Assembly (NCBI GenBank): GCA_037349105.1
Contig: JAYJMM010000111.1
Coordinates: 1,054,001 to 1,118,000, forward strand
Reading direction: 5' to 3'
DNA length: 64,000 nucleotides
Source of the DNA: Limnomonas spitsbergensis
Taxonomy: Eukaryota; Chlorophyta; Chlorophyceae; Chlamydomonadales
Below, in pieces: positions 46,778 through 59,464 of this stretch (the first letter of the stretch is position 1; each line of letters opens with the position of its first letter). A program made the translations under genes and the position numbers. The notes under the pieces are model-generated. The model was given only the letters and a program-made list of their open reading frames with translations, did not search any database and was not told the origin of the DNA.

Positions 46778-47165
46778 ACGCACATCACCACATGAAAACG
46801 CATCGAGGGGCCCGGGGACGCTCGCAGCGCCGGCCGTGAAGCCGCAGTTACCCTCGGGCCCCCACCTGCTGCGCGGCATCCTCGGTGGCAGGAGCCCGGC
46901 CCGCTCGAAGAGCAGGTTCTCTTCCTCCGCTTCAAAGAGCTGAAGGGCGCCGTCATCGGGAGCATAGCGGGGAAAAGTATCAAAGCTACCGGGTGGCAGC
47001 AGGGGGGCCGATAGCCCGCCCGCAGCAACGCCTCCTGCTCCCTGGCCAGCTCCTCCTCCTGCAGGAGCGCCGCCGAGACAGCGGCATCCAGCTTCGCAGC
47101 CGCCAAAGCGCGGCGGACGTCTACCTTTTCGTCCAAGGCCCCGGCAGATTACTGCCCCGGCAGAT
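46778..47165 (-). pseudogene. Unidentified minus-strand coding fragment with a frameshift
   Basis: The minus strand reads DEKVDVRRALAAAKLDAA...ALLQEEELAREQEALLRAG (helical, 47135-47015) in one frame, then PLLPPGSFDTFPRYAPDDGA and LQLFEAEEENLLFERAGLLP (47005-46870) in another, ending FSCGDVRKR and a stop near 46780. Both parts look like real protein, separated by a +1 shift around a C6 tract at about 47004-47009. This may be a sequencing slip, an unrecognised tiny intron or true decay. I do not recognise the family. Confidence 0.4.
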
Positions 47166-47279
47166 TGCTAGAGAAGCGACGATTGTCAAATGAAGTGCCA
47201 AAGCTCCGTCCCCTGCTACATGATCCTCTGACCCGTTTTGTTCCCCGCCGCCTTTGGCCTCTGAACAGTCCTCCTCCTC

Positions 47280-47567
47280 TCAGAATACGCGGGCCACGAC
47301 ATCCTCCTCCAGGGACCCTGCCTCCTGGCTAGAGCCCAGATGCTGGTGCTGAGTCATGGCTAATAAGGGGAAGGCGATGGTTGTTGCGATGTGCAACAGC
47401 TCGGGTGTTACCACCTTATGATCGCAGGCAACGTCTTGCATCGTGTAAAGCCCAACAACAGGACTGTGGCTGTTGAGGTGATTGGCCAGCGGCAGTAGCA
47501 CTTGCAGGGTGCTGGCTGCTGTCTGTTTGTGGGACGAAGCGGCAGGGCCTGAGGGAATCATGTCCAT
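47280..47567 (-). CDS. ORF next to the 32-bp array (hypothetical, perhaps same gene as 46.8-47.1 kb)
   Basis: The minus frame runs from the last 32-bp repeat unit (MDMIPSGPAA) into unique sequence: LQVLLPLANHLNSHSPVVGL, LLHIATTIAFPLLAM, ending GSLEEDVVARVF. Its start lies in repeat sequence, so an intron acceptor inside the last unit (CCCTCAG|GCCC) is as likely as an ATG start. No recognised domain. Confidence 0.3.
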   Translation of the reverse strand: MDMIPSGPAASSHKQTAASTLQVLLPLANHLNSHSPVVGLYTMQDVACDHKVVTPELLHIATTIAFPLLAMTQHQHLGSSQEAGSLEEDVVARVF

Positions 47568-50500
47568 CCTGCGGCAGGGCCTGAGGGAATCATGTCCATC
47601 CTGCGACAGGGCCTGAGGGAATCATGTCCATCCTGCGACAGGGCCTGAGAGAATCATGTCCATCCTGCGACAGGGCCTGAGGGAATCATGTCCATCCTGC
47701 GGCAGGGCCTGAGGGAATCATGTCCATCCTGCTACAGGGCCTGAGGGAATCATGTCCATCCTGCTACATGGCCTGAGGGAATCATGTCCATCCTGCGACA
47801 GGGCCTGAGGGAATCATGTCCATCCTGCGGCAGGGCCTGAGGGAATCATGTCCATCTTGCGACAGGGCCTGAGGGAATCATGTCCATCCTGCGGCAGGGC
47901 CTGAGGGAATCATGTCCATCCTACGACAGGGCCTGAGGGAATCATGTCCATCCTGCGACAGGGCCTGAGGGAATCATGCCCATCCTGCGACAGGGCCTGA
48001 GGGAATCATGTCCATCCTGCGACAGGGCCTGAGGGAATCATGTCCATCCTGCGGCAGGGCCTGAGGGAATCATGTCCATCCTGCGGCAGGGCCTGAGGGA
48101 ATCATGTCTATCCTGCGGCAAGGCCTGAGGGAATCATGTCCATCCTGCGACAGGGCCTGAGGGAATCATGTCCATCCTGCGGCAGGGCCTGAGGGAATCA
48201 TGTCCATCCTGCGGCAGGGCCTCAGGGAATGATGCCCATCCTGCGACAGGGCCTGAGGGAATCATGTCCATCCTGCGACAGGGCCTGAGGGAATCATGTC
48301 CATCCTGCGGCAGGGCCTGAGGGAATCATGTCCATCCTGCGGCAGGGCCTGAGGGAATCATGTCCATCCTGCGGCAGGGCCTGAGGGAATCATGTCCATC
48401 CTGCGGCAGGGCCTGAGGGAATCATGTCCATCCTGCGACCGGGCCTGAGGGAATCATGCCCATCCTGCGACAGGGCCTGAGGGAATCATGTCCATCCTGC
48501 GACAGGGCCTGAGGGAATCATGCCCATCCTGCTACAGGGCCTGAGGGAATCATGTCCATCCTGCGACAGGGCCTGAGGGAATCATGTCCATCCTGCGACA
48601 GGGCCTGAGGGAATCATTTCCATCCTGCGGCAGGGCCTGAGGGAATCATGTCCATCCTGCGGCAGGGCCTGAGGGAATCATGTCCATCCTGCGGCAAGGC
48701 CTGAGGGAATCATGTCCATCCTGCGACAGGGCCTGAGGGAATCATGTCCATCCTGCGGCAGGGCCTGAGGGAATCATGTCCATCCTGCGGCAGGGCCTGA
48801 GGGAATGATGCCCATCCTGCGACAGGGCCTCAGGGAATGATGTCCATCCTGCGACAGGGCCTGAGGGAATCATGCCCATCCTGCGGCAGGGCCTGAGGGA
48901 ATCATGTCCATCCTGCGGCAGGGCCTGAGGGAATCATGTCCATCCTGCGACAGGGCCTGAGAGAATCATGTCCATCCTGCGGCAGGGCCTGAGGGAATCA
49001 TGTCCATCATGCGACAGGGCCTGATGGAATCATGCCCATCCTGCGACAGGGCCTGAGGGAATCATGTCCATCCTGCGACAGGGCCTGAGGGAATCATGCC
49101 CATCCTACGACAGGGCATGAGGGAATCATGTCCATCCTGCGACAGGGCCTGAGGGAATCATGTCCATCTTGCGACAGGGCCTGAGGGAATCATGTCCATT
49201 TTGCGACAGGGCCTGAGGGAATCATGCCCATCCTGCGACAGGGCCTGAGGGAATCATGTCCATCCTGCGACAGGGCCTGAGGGAATCATGTCCATCCTGC
49301 GGCAGGGCCTGAGGGAATCATGTCCATCCTGCTACAGGGCCTGAGGGAATCATGTCCATCCTGCTACATGGCCTGAGGGAATCATGTCCATCCTGCGACA
49401 GGGCCTGAGGGAATCATGTCCATCCTGCGGCAGGGCCTGAGGGAATCATGTCCATCTTGCGACAGGGCCTGAGGGAATCATGTCCATCCTGCGGCAGGGC
49501 CTGAGGGAATCATGTCCATCCTACGACAGGGCCTGAGGGAATCATGTCCATCCTGCGACAGGGCCTGAGGGAATCATGCCCATCCTGCGACAGGGCCTGA
49601 GGGAATCATGTCCATCCTGCGACAGGGCCTGAGGGAATCATGTCCATCCTGCGGCAGGGCCTGAGGGAATCATGTCCATCCTGCGGCAGGGCCTGAGGGA
49701 ATCATGTCTATCCTGCGGCAAGGCCTGAGGGAATCATGTCCATCCTGCGACAGGGCCTGAGGGAATCATGTCCATCCTGCGGCAGGGCCTGAGGGAATCA
49801 TGTCCATCCTGCGGCAGGGCCTCAGGGAATGATGCCCATCCTGCGACAGGGCCTGAGGGAATCATGTCCATCCTGCGACAGGGCCTGAGGGAATCATGTC
49901 CATCCTGCGGCAGGGCCTGAGGGAATCATGTCCATCCTGCGGCAGGGCCTGAGGGAATCATGTCCATCCTGCGGCAGGGCCTGAGGGAATCATGTCCATC
50001 CTGCGGCAGGGCCTGAGGGAATCATGTCCATCCTGCGACCGGGCCTGAGGGAATCATGCCCATCCTGCGACAGGGCCTGAGGGAATCATGTCCATCCTGC
50101 GACAGGGCCTGAGGGAATCATGCCCATCCTGCTACAGGGCCTGAGGGAATCATGTCCATCCTGCGACAGGGCCTGAGGGAATCATGTCCATCCTGCGACA
50201 GGGCCTGAGGGAATAATTTCCATCCTGCGGCAGGGCCTGAGGGAATCATGTCCATCCTGCGGCAGGGCCTGAGGGAATCATGTCCATCCTGCGGCAGGGC
50301 CTGAGGGAATCATGTCCATCCTGCGACAGGGCCTGAGGGAATCATGTCCATCCTGCGGCAGGGCCTGAGGGAATCATGTCCATCCTGCGACAGGGCCTGA
50401 GGGAATGATGCCCATCCTGCGACAGGGCCTCAGGGAATGATGTCCATCCTGCGGCAGGGCCTGAGGGAATCATGCCCATCCTGCGGCAGGGCCTGAGGGA

Positions 50501-52055
50501 ATCATGTCCATCCTGCGGCAGGGCCTGAGGGAATCATGTCCATCCTGCGACAGGGCCTGAGAGAATCATGTCCATCCTGCGGCAGGGCCTGAGGGAATCA
50601 TGTCCATCATGCGACAGGGCCTGATGGAATCATGCCCATCCTGCGACAGGGCCTGAGGAAATCATGTCCATCCTGCGACAGGGCCTGAGGGAATCATGTC
50701 CATCCTGCGACAGGGCATGAGGGAATCATGTCCATCCTGCGACAGGGCCTGAGGGAATCATGTCCATCTTGCGACAGGGCCTGAGGGAATCATGTCCATT
50801 TTGCGACAGGGCCTGAGGGAATCATGCCCATCCTGCGACAGGGCCTGAGGGAATCATGTCCATCCTGCGACAGGGCCTGAGGGAATCATGTCCGTCCTGC
50901 GGCAGGGCCTGAGGGAATCATGTCCATCCTGCGGCAGGGCCTGAGGGAATCATGTCCATCCTGCGGCAGGGCCTGAGGGAATGATGCCCATCCTGCGACA
51001 GGGCCTGAGGGAATCATGTCCATCCTGCGACAGGGCCTGAGGGAATCATGTCTATCCTGCGGCAGGGCCTGAGGGAATCATGTCCATCCTGCGGCAGGGC
51101 CTGAGGGAATCATGTCCATCCTGCGACAGGGCCTGAGGGAATCATGTCCATCCTGCGGCAGGGCCTGAGGGAATCATGTCCATCCTGCGACAGGGCCTGA
51201 GGGAATCATGCCCATCCTGCGACAGGGCCTGAGGGAATCATGTCCATCCTGCGACAGGGCCTGAGGGAATCATGCCCATCCTGCGACAGGGCCTGAGGGA
51301 ATCATGTCCATCCTGCGACAGGGCCTGAGGGAATCATGTCCATCCTGCGACAGGGCCTGAGGGAATCATGCCCATCCTGCGGCAGGGCCTGAGGGAATCA
51401 TGTCCATCCTGCGGCAGGGCCTGAGGGAATCATGTCCATCCTGCGACAGGGCCTGAGGGAATCATGTCCATCCTGCGACAGGGCCTGAGGGAATCATGTC
51501 CATCCTGCGGCAGGGCCTGAGGGAATCATGTCCATCCTGCGGCAGGGCCTGAGGGAATCATGTCCATCCTGCGGCAGGGCCTGAGGGAATCATGTCCATC
51601 CTGCGGCAGGGCCTGAGGGAATCATGTCCATCCTGCGGCAGGGCCTGAGGGAATCATGTCCATCATGCGGCAGGGCCTGAGGGAATCATGTCCATCCTGC
51701 GGCAGGGCCTGAGGGAATCATGTCCATCCTGCGGCAGGGCCTGAGGGAATCATGTCCATCCTGCGGCAGGGCCTGAGGGAATCATGTCCATCCTGCGGCA
51801 GGGCCTGAGGGAATCATGTCCATCCTGCAGCAGGGCCTGAGGGAATCATGTCCATCCTGCGGCAGGGCCTGAGGGAATCATGTCCATCCTGCGGCAGGGC
51901 CTGAGGGAATCATGTCCATCCTGCGGCAGGGCCAGAGGGAATCATGCCCATCCTGCGGCAAGGCCTGAGGGAATCATGTCCATCCTGCGGCAGGGCCTGA
52001 GGGAATCATGTCCATCCTGCGGCAGGGCCTGAGGGAATCATGCCCATCCTGCGGC
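47549..52055. repeat. 32-bp satellite (~141 copies) with 1600-bp higher-order period
   Basis: The unit holds CATCCTGCGGCAGGGCCTGA and GGGAATCATGTC; main variants GCGAC, GCTAC, ATGCCC, GATGCCC. Rare markers recur exactly 1600 bp (50 units) apart: GCTACATGG at 47763/49363, GCGACCGGGC near 48434/50034 and TCCATCATGCGAC near 49003/50603. So about 47.66-49.26 kb and 49.26-50.87 kb are a near-identical tandem duplication; 51.4-52.05 kb is more homogeneous (nearly all GCGGCAGG). Confidence 0.95.
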
Positions 52056-52744
52056 AACATTCACATTGAAAATATCCACATGGCGCAGACCACTGACTTC
52101 GTCATCGAGGCGCGAAAATGTGCTGGCTGCTGATTGCCTGTGGGATGGAGGTCAGTCTGCATAAATCATCTCTAATCCGCGGGGACAATAGCCACATTTT
52201 GTTTTGGGGACGGGGCAAAACACTGTTTTCGTCTTCAGCACGACATCCTGTGGCAGCATGCACACTTTTATTTTGTATACTGGCATACCAGAGGCAAGCA
52301 CTGAATCAACCTGCAAGATAACACTGTTTATCTTATTACGCTTCAGCTACCATCCAGCTACATTATGGCCTACAGCCAAGGGTGCCTACTGCAGATGCAA
52401 GGGTGCCTAATGCAGTCCTGCTGTCAGCCACCGGTGGGTTGGTGCCACGTAAGGGGATTCGTCCCCCCCACCCGGCGGCCCAGCGGCTGCCCAAAGGTGG
52501 TCAGACCCTTTTGAAATAGAGACTGCAGCACACCGGTAGTTATGTGCAATTTTTATAACAGTTGCACCTTGTGATCAGTAGTGTGGTACCAGCCTTATAT
52601 TGAATGCAATTCGGCTACAATTCAGCTCTGTCATGGGACTCGTGGCGCCTGCGTCCAAGGAGTATCCTGGGGCCATTGGGCCGGCATGTGAGCGAGCTTA
52701 GATAGCCTAGTAGCATGATAGCAGCTGCCAGTGGCTAGGGTTTA
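52056..52744. other. Region right of the 32-bp array
   Basis: Next to the array, a minus frame reads FSRLDDEVSGLRHVDIFNVN (about 52109-52050) and a plus frame reads NIHIENIHMAQTTDFVIEAR, so an exon on either strand is possible but undecided. Nothing else is recognisable to 52744. Confidence 0.3.
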
Positions 52745-55700
52745 TTGTGTTGGGTGCGTGTGGCCCCCGGTGGTACCACACTAGATAGGGTGAGCAACTT
52801 CGGTGCCGAACCAAGGGAGAAGTTGGTAGAAGTTGCTAGCAACCTCTGGACAATATTCAAACGCAGTCTTCTGCATTTTTACTGTCGTCTGCACTTCCAA
52901 TATATTCTACAATGCTATAACGGGACCATGACATTCGGCAGACTGTCCTACACCTCTTCAGATAAAGAAGGGGCACCTGTGCGTTCTCTGTCCCTGGAAT
53001 TGAGGGGTGCAGTAATATACAACCTTGAATTAGGGGTGGGCTACGCGGAGCAACCTCGCACAAAGCAAGACCTGGACTTGGCGCTTCTCGACATTCGTTC
53101 CGCGCTGCTGTCTCCGTGGAAGAGGGACAAGCATGGTATCCATGGGCCGAAGCCCGTCTCTAAGTACCTGTCCAACGGCGAGTTCACATTCGAGCTAGCC
53201 CAGCAGATGACGAGCAGGGGCAAGTCGACGACCGCCTGGGACGAAGCCCTGCAGTTCTACAGGCTAGTGGTACGAATGCTTTGAGTGATGCATCAGACAT
53301 TTCCCTTTCCATGCATGCTCCCATGTAGTGGTCCATTTTCTAGTCAATGTCTTCCAGTTTTTCATGCCCTGACCTGCCCTGACCTGCCCTGACCCTCCAT
53401 GCTGCTCATTATGCTGCTCAGATGTGGGACCCCTGGCTGTTGACAGACAAACATCCTCACCATCTGTGCCCGGTGGAGGATTGCAAGGCTCCCCTGCACA
53501 GCAATGGGGACTGCATGAGCACCAAGCTACTGAAAGGGCTAGGTGGTGAAGACAAGGATGCTTTCCTGATGACGCTGGGAGTGCCAGGACCCCCATGGTG
53601 TCCATGCCAGGTTCAAGCAGCTAAAGCAGCCCATGCCGGAGAAAAACTACCTCGACACTGATGCCTGCATGCGAGCACAGCTGCCAAGTGATGTGAAAGA
53701 GAGGTAGGAAGCCTTGATTTCAGAGTGGATAACAACGTGTTATGGGCATTGGGGTGCGGTTGCACGCATGAGCTTGTCACGTGTGCAAATGTCAGGTGAA
53801 CAGACAGCATTTGAACATGCTCATTGCAGAACCAATGAATGTATAGAATGTCAGATAAACATATCAGCATTGTCAACCCTAGTTGCATGCCCTTTTCACA
53901 CTCTCATGTGTCCTGGCCTGTAGGTATCCATTCAAGCAGTACCAAACTGCTGGCGGTGGCCTCACGGATGGAGCAGCTCTGTATTATTCAACTGGCTCTG
54001 GCAACGGCGTGTCAACCACCCACCTGACTGACACCCGAGTGACATGCGGAGCCGGAGCTGGGATGCAGGCAGAGTAGAGCACGCTGAGAGGACGTCTGCT
54101 CTTTCAAAGCAGTCCATGATTCAGAAACCAATGGTGAGGCTAACACATATCCTGGACTTCGTAGCCATAAATGTCTATTTGTCTCACAACTTGCCTTTGT
54201 CAAGATAGTCCAATGTTCCAGAAGCATGGTCAACTGGCATGCAGTAAAGCCATTTTAGGGATGACCATGCACTGATCCAGGCCTCCTCATTTTTAGGTTA
54301 GCTCCTGCCTATACAATCGATTTAGGGATTACCATGCACTGATCCAGGCCTCCTCATTTTGTTAGGGATATAGCTCATGTCTATACCATTTGTTTAGGGA
54401 TCACCATGCACTGCCCAAGGCTAGCTCCTGCCAAATCCCCTTTTTGGACAGGTTGGCCCCCCAATGCCCCAAGAACTGCTTGACTTGGGCAGGCACAACA
54501 GCACATATGTGGCAGCAGCTCATGCAGCGGCCTGGATCTGCTGCCACCCCCCTGTCTCAGCTGCTGATGTCTGCTGGAGCCCACAACAACATGCACCAGC
54601 CTGGAGGTGCGGCCTCCCCCCTGTCTCAGCTGCTGATGTCTGATGGAGCCCACAGCAGCATGCAGCAGCCTGAAGGTGCGGCCTCCCCCTTGTCTCAGCT
54701 GCTTATGTCTGTTGGAGCCCACAGCAGCATGCAGCAGCCTGGAGCTGCTGCCACCCCCCTGTCTAGGCCTGCTGGAGCCCGCAGCAGCATGCAGCAGCCT
54801 GGATCTGCTGCCACCCCCCTGTCTCAGCTGTCTAGGCCTGCTGGAGCCCGCAGCAGCATGCAGCAGCCTGGAGCTGCTGCCACCCCCATGTCTCAGCTGT
54901 CTAGGCCTGCTGGAGGCCACAGCAGCATGCAACAGCATGGAGCTGCTGCCACCCCCCTGTCTCAGCTGTCTAGGCCTGCTGGAGCCCACAGCAGCATGCT
55001 GCAGCCTGGAGCTGCTGCCACCCCTTTGTACCTGATGGCTAGAGCTGCTGGAGCTCAGGTCATGCTTCAACAGCCTGGAGCTGCTGCCACCCCCCTTGGC
55101 CTGCCATCTTCGTTGGACAGCCAGGTCCTTTTACAGCTGAGTGCCCTAGGCTCAAGAGGCCTGCTCCTCAGGATAAGGCACCCAACAAGCAGGCCAAGGT
55201 GGGTGTGGTCAAGTCCAATCAGAGGAAAGGGATGTGGCTCAGGCACCATGTGGGGGCTAAGCGTGCTACATTGTCGTCAGCATGCACGCCTATCAGTACC
55301 CCATCAGAGATATCCCAGTTCAACCAACTCTTCCCCAAGTTCTCCAGCAAAAGACGGATGACAGACTGGGATGCAATGGCTAGGGAGTTCAATAATGAGG
55401 TGGTTCATGCCCTGGGCCAACAGCAGTCCGCAGGGGCCCAGGGCAACAGCCTCAGACCAAAGGCCTCGAGGCAGCTGCTTGAATTCCAGAAGAGGGTCAC
55501 CAATGAGCTGTGTAGGAGGGACACTGCTGCTTTGAGTGAGGCACTGAGCTGCACATCCATGCAGCCCCCTCCCTGCACTCCTGGTGTGCAGAACGCCATC
55601 GACGCCATCAGCCTGGTTCTGGATGCAGCCAAGGCCATCAAGAGGATGGACAGTGCTTCTACAGCATCAGCTGCTGCTCTTGTTGTGTCCAGGAAGCAGT

Positions 55701-55852
55701 TTGTCAGCAAGGCCAAGGAGAACAAGGGCACACGGCAGGGGGAGGGACAGAAGAGGTGTGCTGCTTGCAACACGATGCCTAAGGATGGCGTCGGGTTGTA
55801 TCAGCACCGGGCCACTTGTGAGGCATACCAGGCAAAGTATGGGAAGAAGTAG
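52745..55852 (+). pseudogene. Decayed multi-exon gene, possibly mobile-element derived (DUF6729-like zinc segment)
   Basis: Segments: (i) 52745-53269, an open frame ending FYRLV at donor GTACGA; (ii) 53422-about 53565, MWDPWLLTDKHPHHLCPVED then CKAPLHSNGD, with a CxxxxC plus W..P.L pattern like DUF6729 domains found in transposon-type proteins (recalled, weak); (iii) about 53572-53703 in another frame, RFKQLKQPMPEKNYLDTDAC, spliced in phase 2 (GTAGG donor, CTGTAG acceptor) to 53924-54077, YPFKQYQTAGGGLTD and a stop; (iv) 54452-55130, ~23-residue repeats of the SRPAGARSSMQQPGAAATP type; (v) frame change near 55120, then 55130-55852, KRRMTDWDAMAREFNNEV and a C-terminal C-x2-C...H-x4-C motif (CAACNTMPKDGVGLYQHRAT C). 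Two frameshifts and one internal stop argue against an intact gene. Confidence 0.4.
54245..54425. repeat. ~69-bp imperfect triplication
   Basis: TTTAGGGAT(G/T/C)ACCATGCACTG recurs near 54253, 54320 and 54390, with GATCCAGGCCTCCTCATTTT in the first two. It sits in the candidate intron before segment iv. Confidence 0.85.
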
Positions 55853-55859
55853 GGTGTGT

Positions 55860-58486
55860 TCTTCACTTCTGCAACCTCTACTCATGCTTCAGAATGCTGA
55901 CTGATTCATTTGGCATTTGAGATCAATTATGGATTCAGACAGGATTAACAAGGAGCATGATTGCCAGCATACTTGCTATTTTGTTTGCTTTGTTAATTTG
56001 ATTTTAAATTTAAAACAACCAGAAACCTTGGCAGTTGTTTCCTGTACTTTTTGGAATGTGTGAATTGGATTTGTCTGATCAGGCCATGTAGGAGCCTGAA
56101 TGTGGATGAGAAGCTTTGCATGAAGCTGGATACAAGAACAGCTCGTTATCTTGGTTTGTTTCATGGCTGACCTGCAATTTTTTCTGTGCATGCATGCTGC
56201 CTACAGAGTGAGAGGTGTGACTGTGTATCCCGAGTGTGGGATGTGAGGCCGCTGCCACTTTTTGTAGTCTGATGACCGACAAAACTGGCCTGCATAAGCA
56301 GAATATATTTAATAGCAAGTTCAATAACAACTGGGTTGCCCTCGAGGCCCACTGCAATTCGACGGTCGGTACATGCAACTTCCCCCTTGAGGCAGATCAC
56401 GTGCTGCAACTTCTCCCATAGATGCGCCTACGGTCTAAGAAGTTGCTCTGTTAATGCACGCGTCTCCCTATGTCCCCCTACTTCCACACATTCTCTCCCT
56501 ATATAGTTGCTATTTCCCCCCCCTGACATGCCCAAAATTCCAATCAAAAGACTCACTGTATGAAAGAGAGTTCTCGTTGCGCCGAGACTGAGAGTTCGAA
56601 TTCGTGCAAACTTCGTGTTCTTTTTCTTTCCTCTCGCTAGTACTTCGCGCGTCCTTAATATTCCTGACACACTCAATCAACTGCGAATCATTGATGTTGT
56701 AAGCCACTGCATGAAACAGGCAGTTTATCAAGCACTGATTTTTTTTCGTGGCTACTCATTTCACCTGTTGCTGGTCCCTGCTGCCGGTCGATGAGGCGAT
56801 GAGGGGTGAGTTTACTAAAGCTGGGCTGCGCAGGTCGTGTCAAAGACAGAAATGCCGTTCGTTTTCCACGTTTCCGGAAACTGCGGAAGTGATGAGCTCT
56901 CTGGGCTCTTTTATGCTCTCGTACATTTTTTTGCATATTCTTGCATCTTCGACATACAAGACCGTAACATCCACCAGCTTCCCTCTGGTGACGGCCTATC
57001 AAAATAATAAAAATGGAGCTATCATGTAGGACGACCCCCCCTGGTTGCTAGATCAAACTTAGGAGTAGTAGGGTTCAAACTTAGTAGTAGAGATCAAACT
57101 TAACTGTAGTGGGGTTCAAACTTCAGCCAGCCTTCATTTCGCCACTTTTTACCTGTCTACCCTCGTCACAGACGCTGGCCACTCGTAGCCTATATGTTCA
57201 CAAGCCGAGTTGGTACCTATATCGAAGATGGCGAACGGCAATTCTCCTGCATTCGGGGGGGCTTAAACAGCATTCGAGTGTTTTCACTCTTTCCTGCGCA
57301 CGCTCGAGCGCACTCTGCCATCCACTTTTTCCTGCACCGAAACACTGCCACATCTTTCTGCCTTCGAGCGCTACCACTTTTCCTTGCGCTCGGCGCTGTC
57401 CGCTAATGTTCCAGACGAGGACGGGGTGATTTTCGAAAGGGCAACGCGCACTTATTACGGACTACCGGCCGTACATACAAACCTGTCAGTGTCACCCCTC
57501 GCTCGTCGCAGCATGATCACACGCCCCGACTGCGACACCAGATAGCTCTCAATATCAGAACTCTGGACACGCATTGACTGCCCCTAAGAGCCATTTGCCC
57601 CGCTTGTGGTGGCGAGCCTTGCTGTGCCCGCACATGGGGGCGTGGGTACAGCATGGCCATACATTCCAGCGGAAGGCCATGTTGCTAATACGTTTCCATC
57701 TTGAAAGGTCAGCAAGACCCCCACCCTGACCACAGACAAGGCAAAAAGACGGCATTAATGTACGTTATGGGGGGGGGTGAATACGGCCCCCCACCTGCCC
57801 ATCATGGGCGGCAGTTCGTCCCCAAAACACCATACACATGGTCAGCATGCCCTCACCACAAGCGAGAAACAACACAGCCCTCCAATAGATCTCGTGCGGG
57901 ATGGGTAGAATAGGACCCCCCATTTGCGGGGCAGTGGTGTGCCCCCCAGCTGCATCATGTGCATGGTCAGCATGGTCCCCCACTACATCATTTGTGGGGT
58001 CAGCATTGCCTCTGCCAAATTGTGTGCCCTTGTGTGGGGTTGGCAACAGTCACCAGGGGGTCCCACTGGCAGCTAGCTAGAGTAGCTGTACCCTCAGAAG
58101 TCAGAACAAGCAATGATCTTGGTGGTAGCACGCGCTCCGCATACACAACACAGCGGTGGCACCGGTTGCACAGCAAAAAGCCCCCTCATGGCAGCAGCCA
58201 TGGTGGCCGACATGCAACCTACAATCACCGGAGGACGCTCATGATGCATTGAAATGCAGGGTGCACTGGAGGAGCTGGCGGGGGGAGCCGCCAATTCAAA
58301 ACTGCGCCAGGCAGAGACTGACCCACAGCCGCTACTCGTCATAGAGGTATTGGCACTACTGGAAGTAGCATAAGAGCAGGTTTAATTGAATGCCGCTGGT
58401 CGGGGAGACCCCAAGGACCCCGCCACCGAACATGGGAATGCGGCAACCCACCGAGCCTGGTTTCAACATGTGCAACGGGCGCCGTC
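55860..58486. other. No recognisable gene
   Basis: Mixed sequence. GGGGTTCAAACTTAG motifs repeat at 57069-57125, and a his/gly-rich ORF at 57765-58046 (minus) is built on imperfect CAGCATGG(T/C)CCCC repeats. No family features found in any frame. Confidence 0.4.
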
Positions 58487-59464
58487 TTAAAGCAAGCCAG
58501 GAGCTGTACCAGCAAGAGGGAGTGTGCTGGCATACGTGCAACTCAAGGCTGTGGCTGGGCGCAGTTTACAAGGCGGACACCCGAGGACGCTGTAGTAGTC
58601 AGCGGCGCGTGGCATGTTCTTGCTGGCAATGCTGGGTTTGGGAAGATGGCGAGCATGTGGAGGACGTGCCATATGCTTGCTCCCTATGCCGTAGCTTCTC
58701 GTAAGGCTGAGGGGCCAGGGATGGGCAGGTCCCCCAGACGGTGCATCAGACTTCCAAGAGTGGTGGAGGGACAGGCATGGGCGGGATATCCTAGCTTCTG
58801 AATCTTGCAAGGCGCCAACCTCCCACTGTGCAACTAAGAGCCACTGTGGACAGTAATGGCCCACCCCTTCCTCCGTATCAAAGCACGCTGAGTTGAAGGC
58901 TAGGCGAGAATAATGGAGGATGTGCATGACCGCGGTATGGTCACCTGGTCGCCTTGTCAACAATGCCCCTACATTGAAGATACCGTAGTAACGTGCCAAT
59001 TTAACCCCTGGCCGCCAATCAGACACTACTTTGGCGGCAAGTGGGCGTAATGTTGTCAAATGTATCTTCGTTTCATTCAAATGGCACTGAGCACAGAGGA
59101 GGGCATGGGTTGCTGACGCTACACATCCGAAAGTCAGCGACCTTGCACCCATGTGCCCACCACCGCAAAAGGCTGGCCGCACCATGCATGCGATTCGATG
59201 CACATCCATCAGTGACAACCCACGGACGAGCGGATGAAAATGCAACTCACTTGGGCGAAGGGGGCTGGGCCCTCGAGTCCGGGATGCCGGGGAACGACTC
59301 GCTTCCATCGTTGAGTAGCTGTCAAGTACCAGTAGCAAGCTGGAAGGCCGCGCGGTGCAACAAAGCATGGCATCAAAGGTAATCCCGAACAGGGGCAACT
59401 TGTCGCTGACTACCTGCCGTGTTCGAGGAATAGAGCAGGGGGGTGCCGATGGAGAAAGGTGCAA
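58487..59464 (-). CDS. Hypothetical ORF, 325 codons, doubtful
   Basis: Longest ORF of the 55.9-59.7 kb stretch. Contains MDVHRIACMVRPAFCGGGHM and KLARYYGIFNVGALLTRRPG with several Cys/His, but no domain I recognise, no introns evident and the start is uncertain. The opposite strand also holds shorter ORFs. Could be coding by chance in moderately GC-rich DNA. Confidence 0.25.
   Translation of the reverse strand: MHLSPSAPPCSIPRTRQVVSDKLPLFGITFDAMLCCTARPSSLLLVLDSYSTMEASRSPASRTRGPSPLRPSELHFHPLVRGLSLMDVHRIACMVRPAFCGGGHMGARSLTFGCVASATHALLCAQCHLNETKIHLTTLRPLAAKVVSDWRPGVKLARYYGIFNVGALLTRRPGDHTAVMHILHYSRLAFNSACFDTEEGVGHYCPQWLLVAQWEVGALQDSEARISRPCLSLHHSWKSDAPSGGPAHPWPLSLTRSYGIGSKHMARPPHARHLPKPSIASKNMPRAADYYSVLGCPPCKLRPATALSCTYASTLPLAGTAPGLL

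Noticed and set aside
47549..52055. Possible CRISPR array
   Set aside because: Head-to-tail 32-bp units without unique spacers; the genome is eukaryotic.
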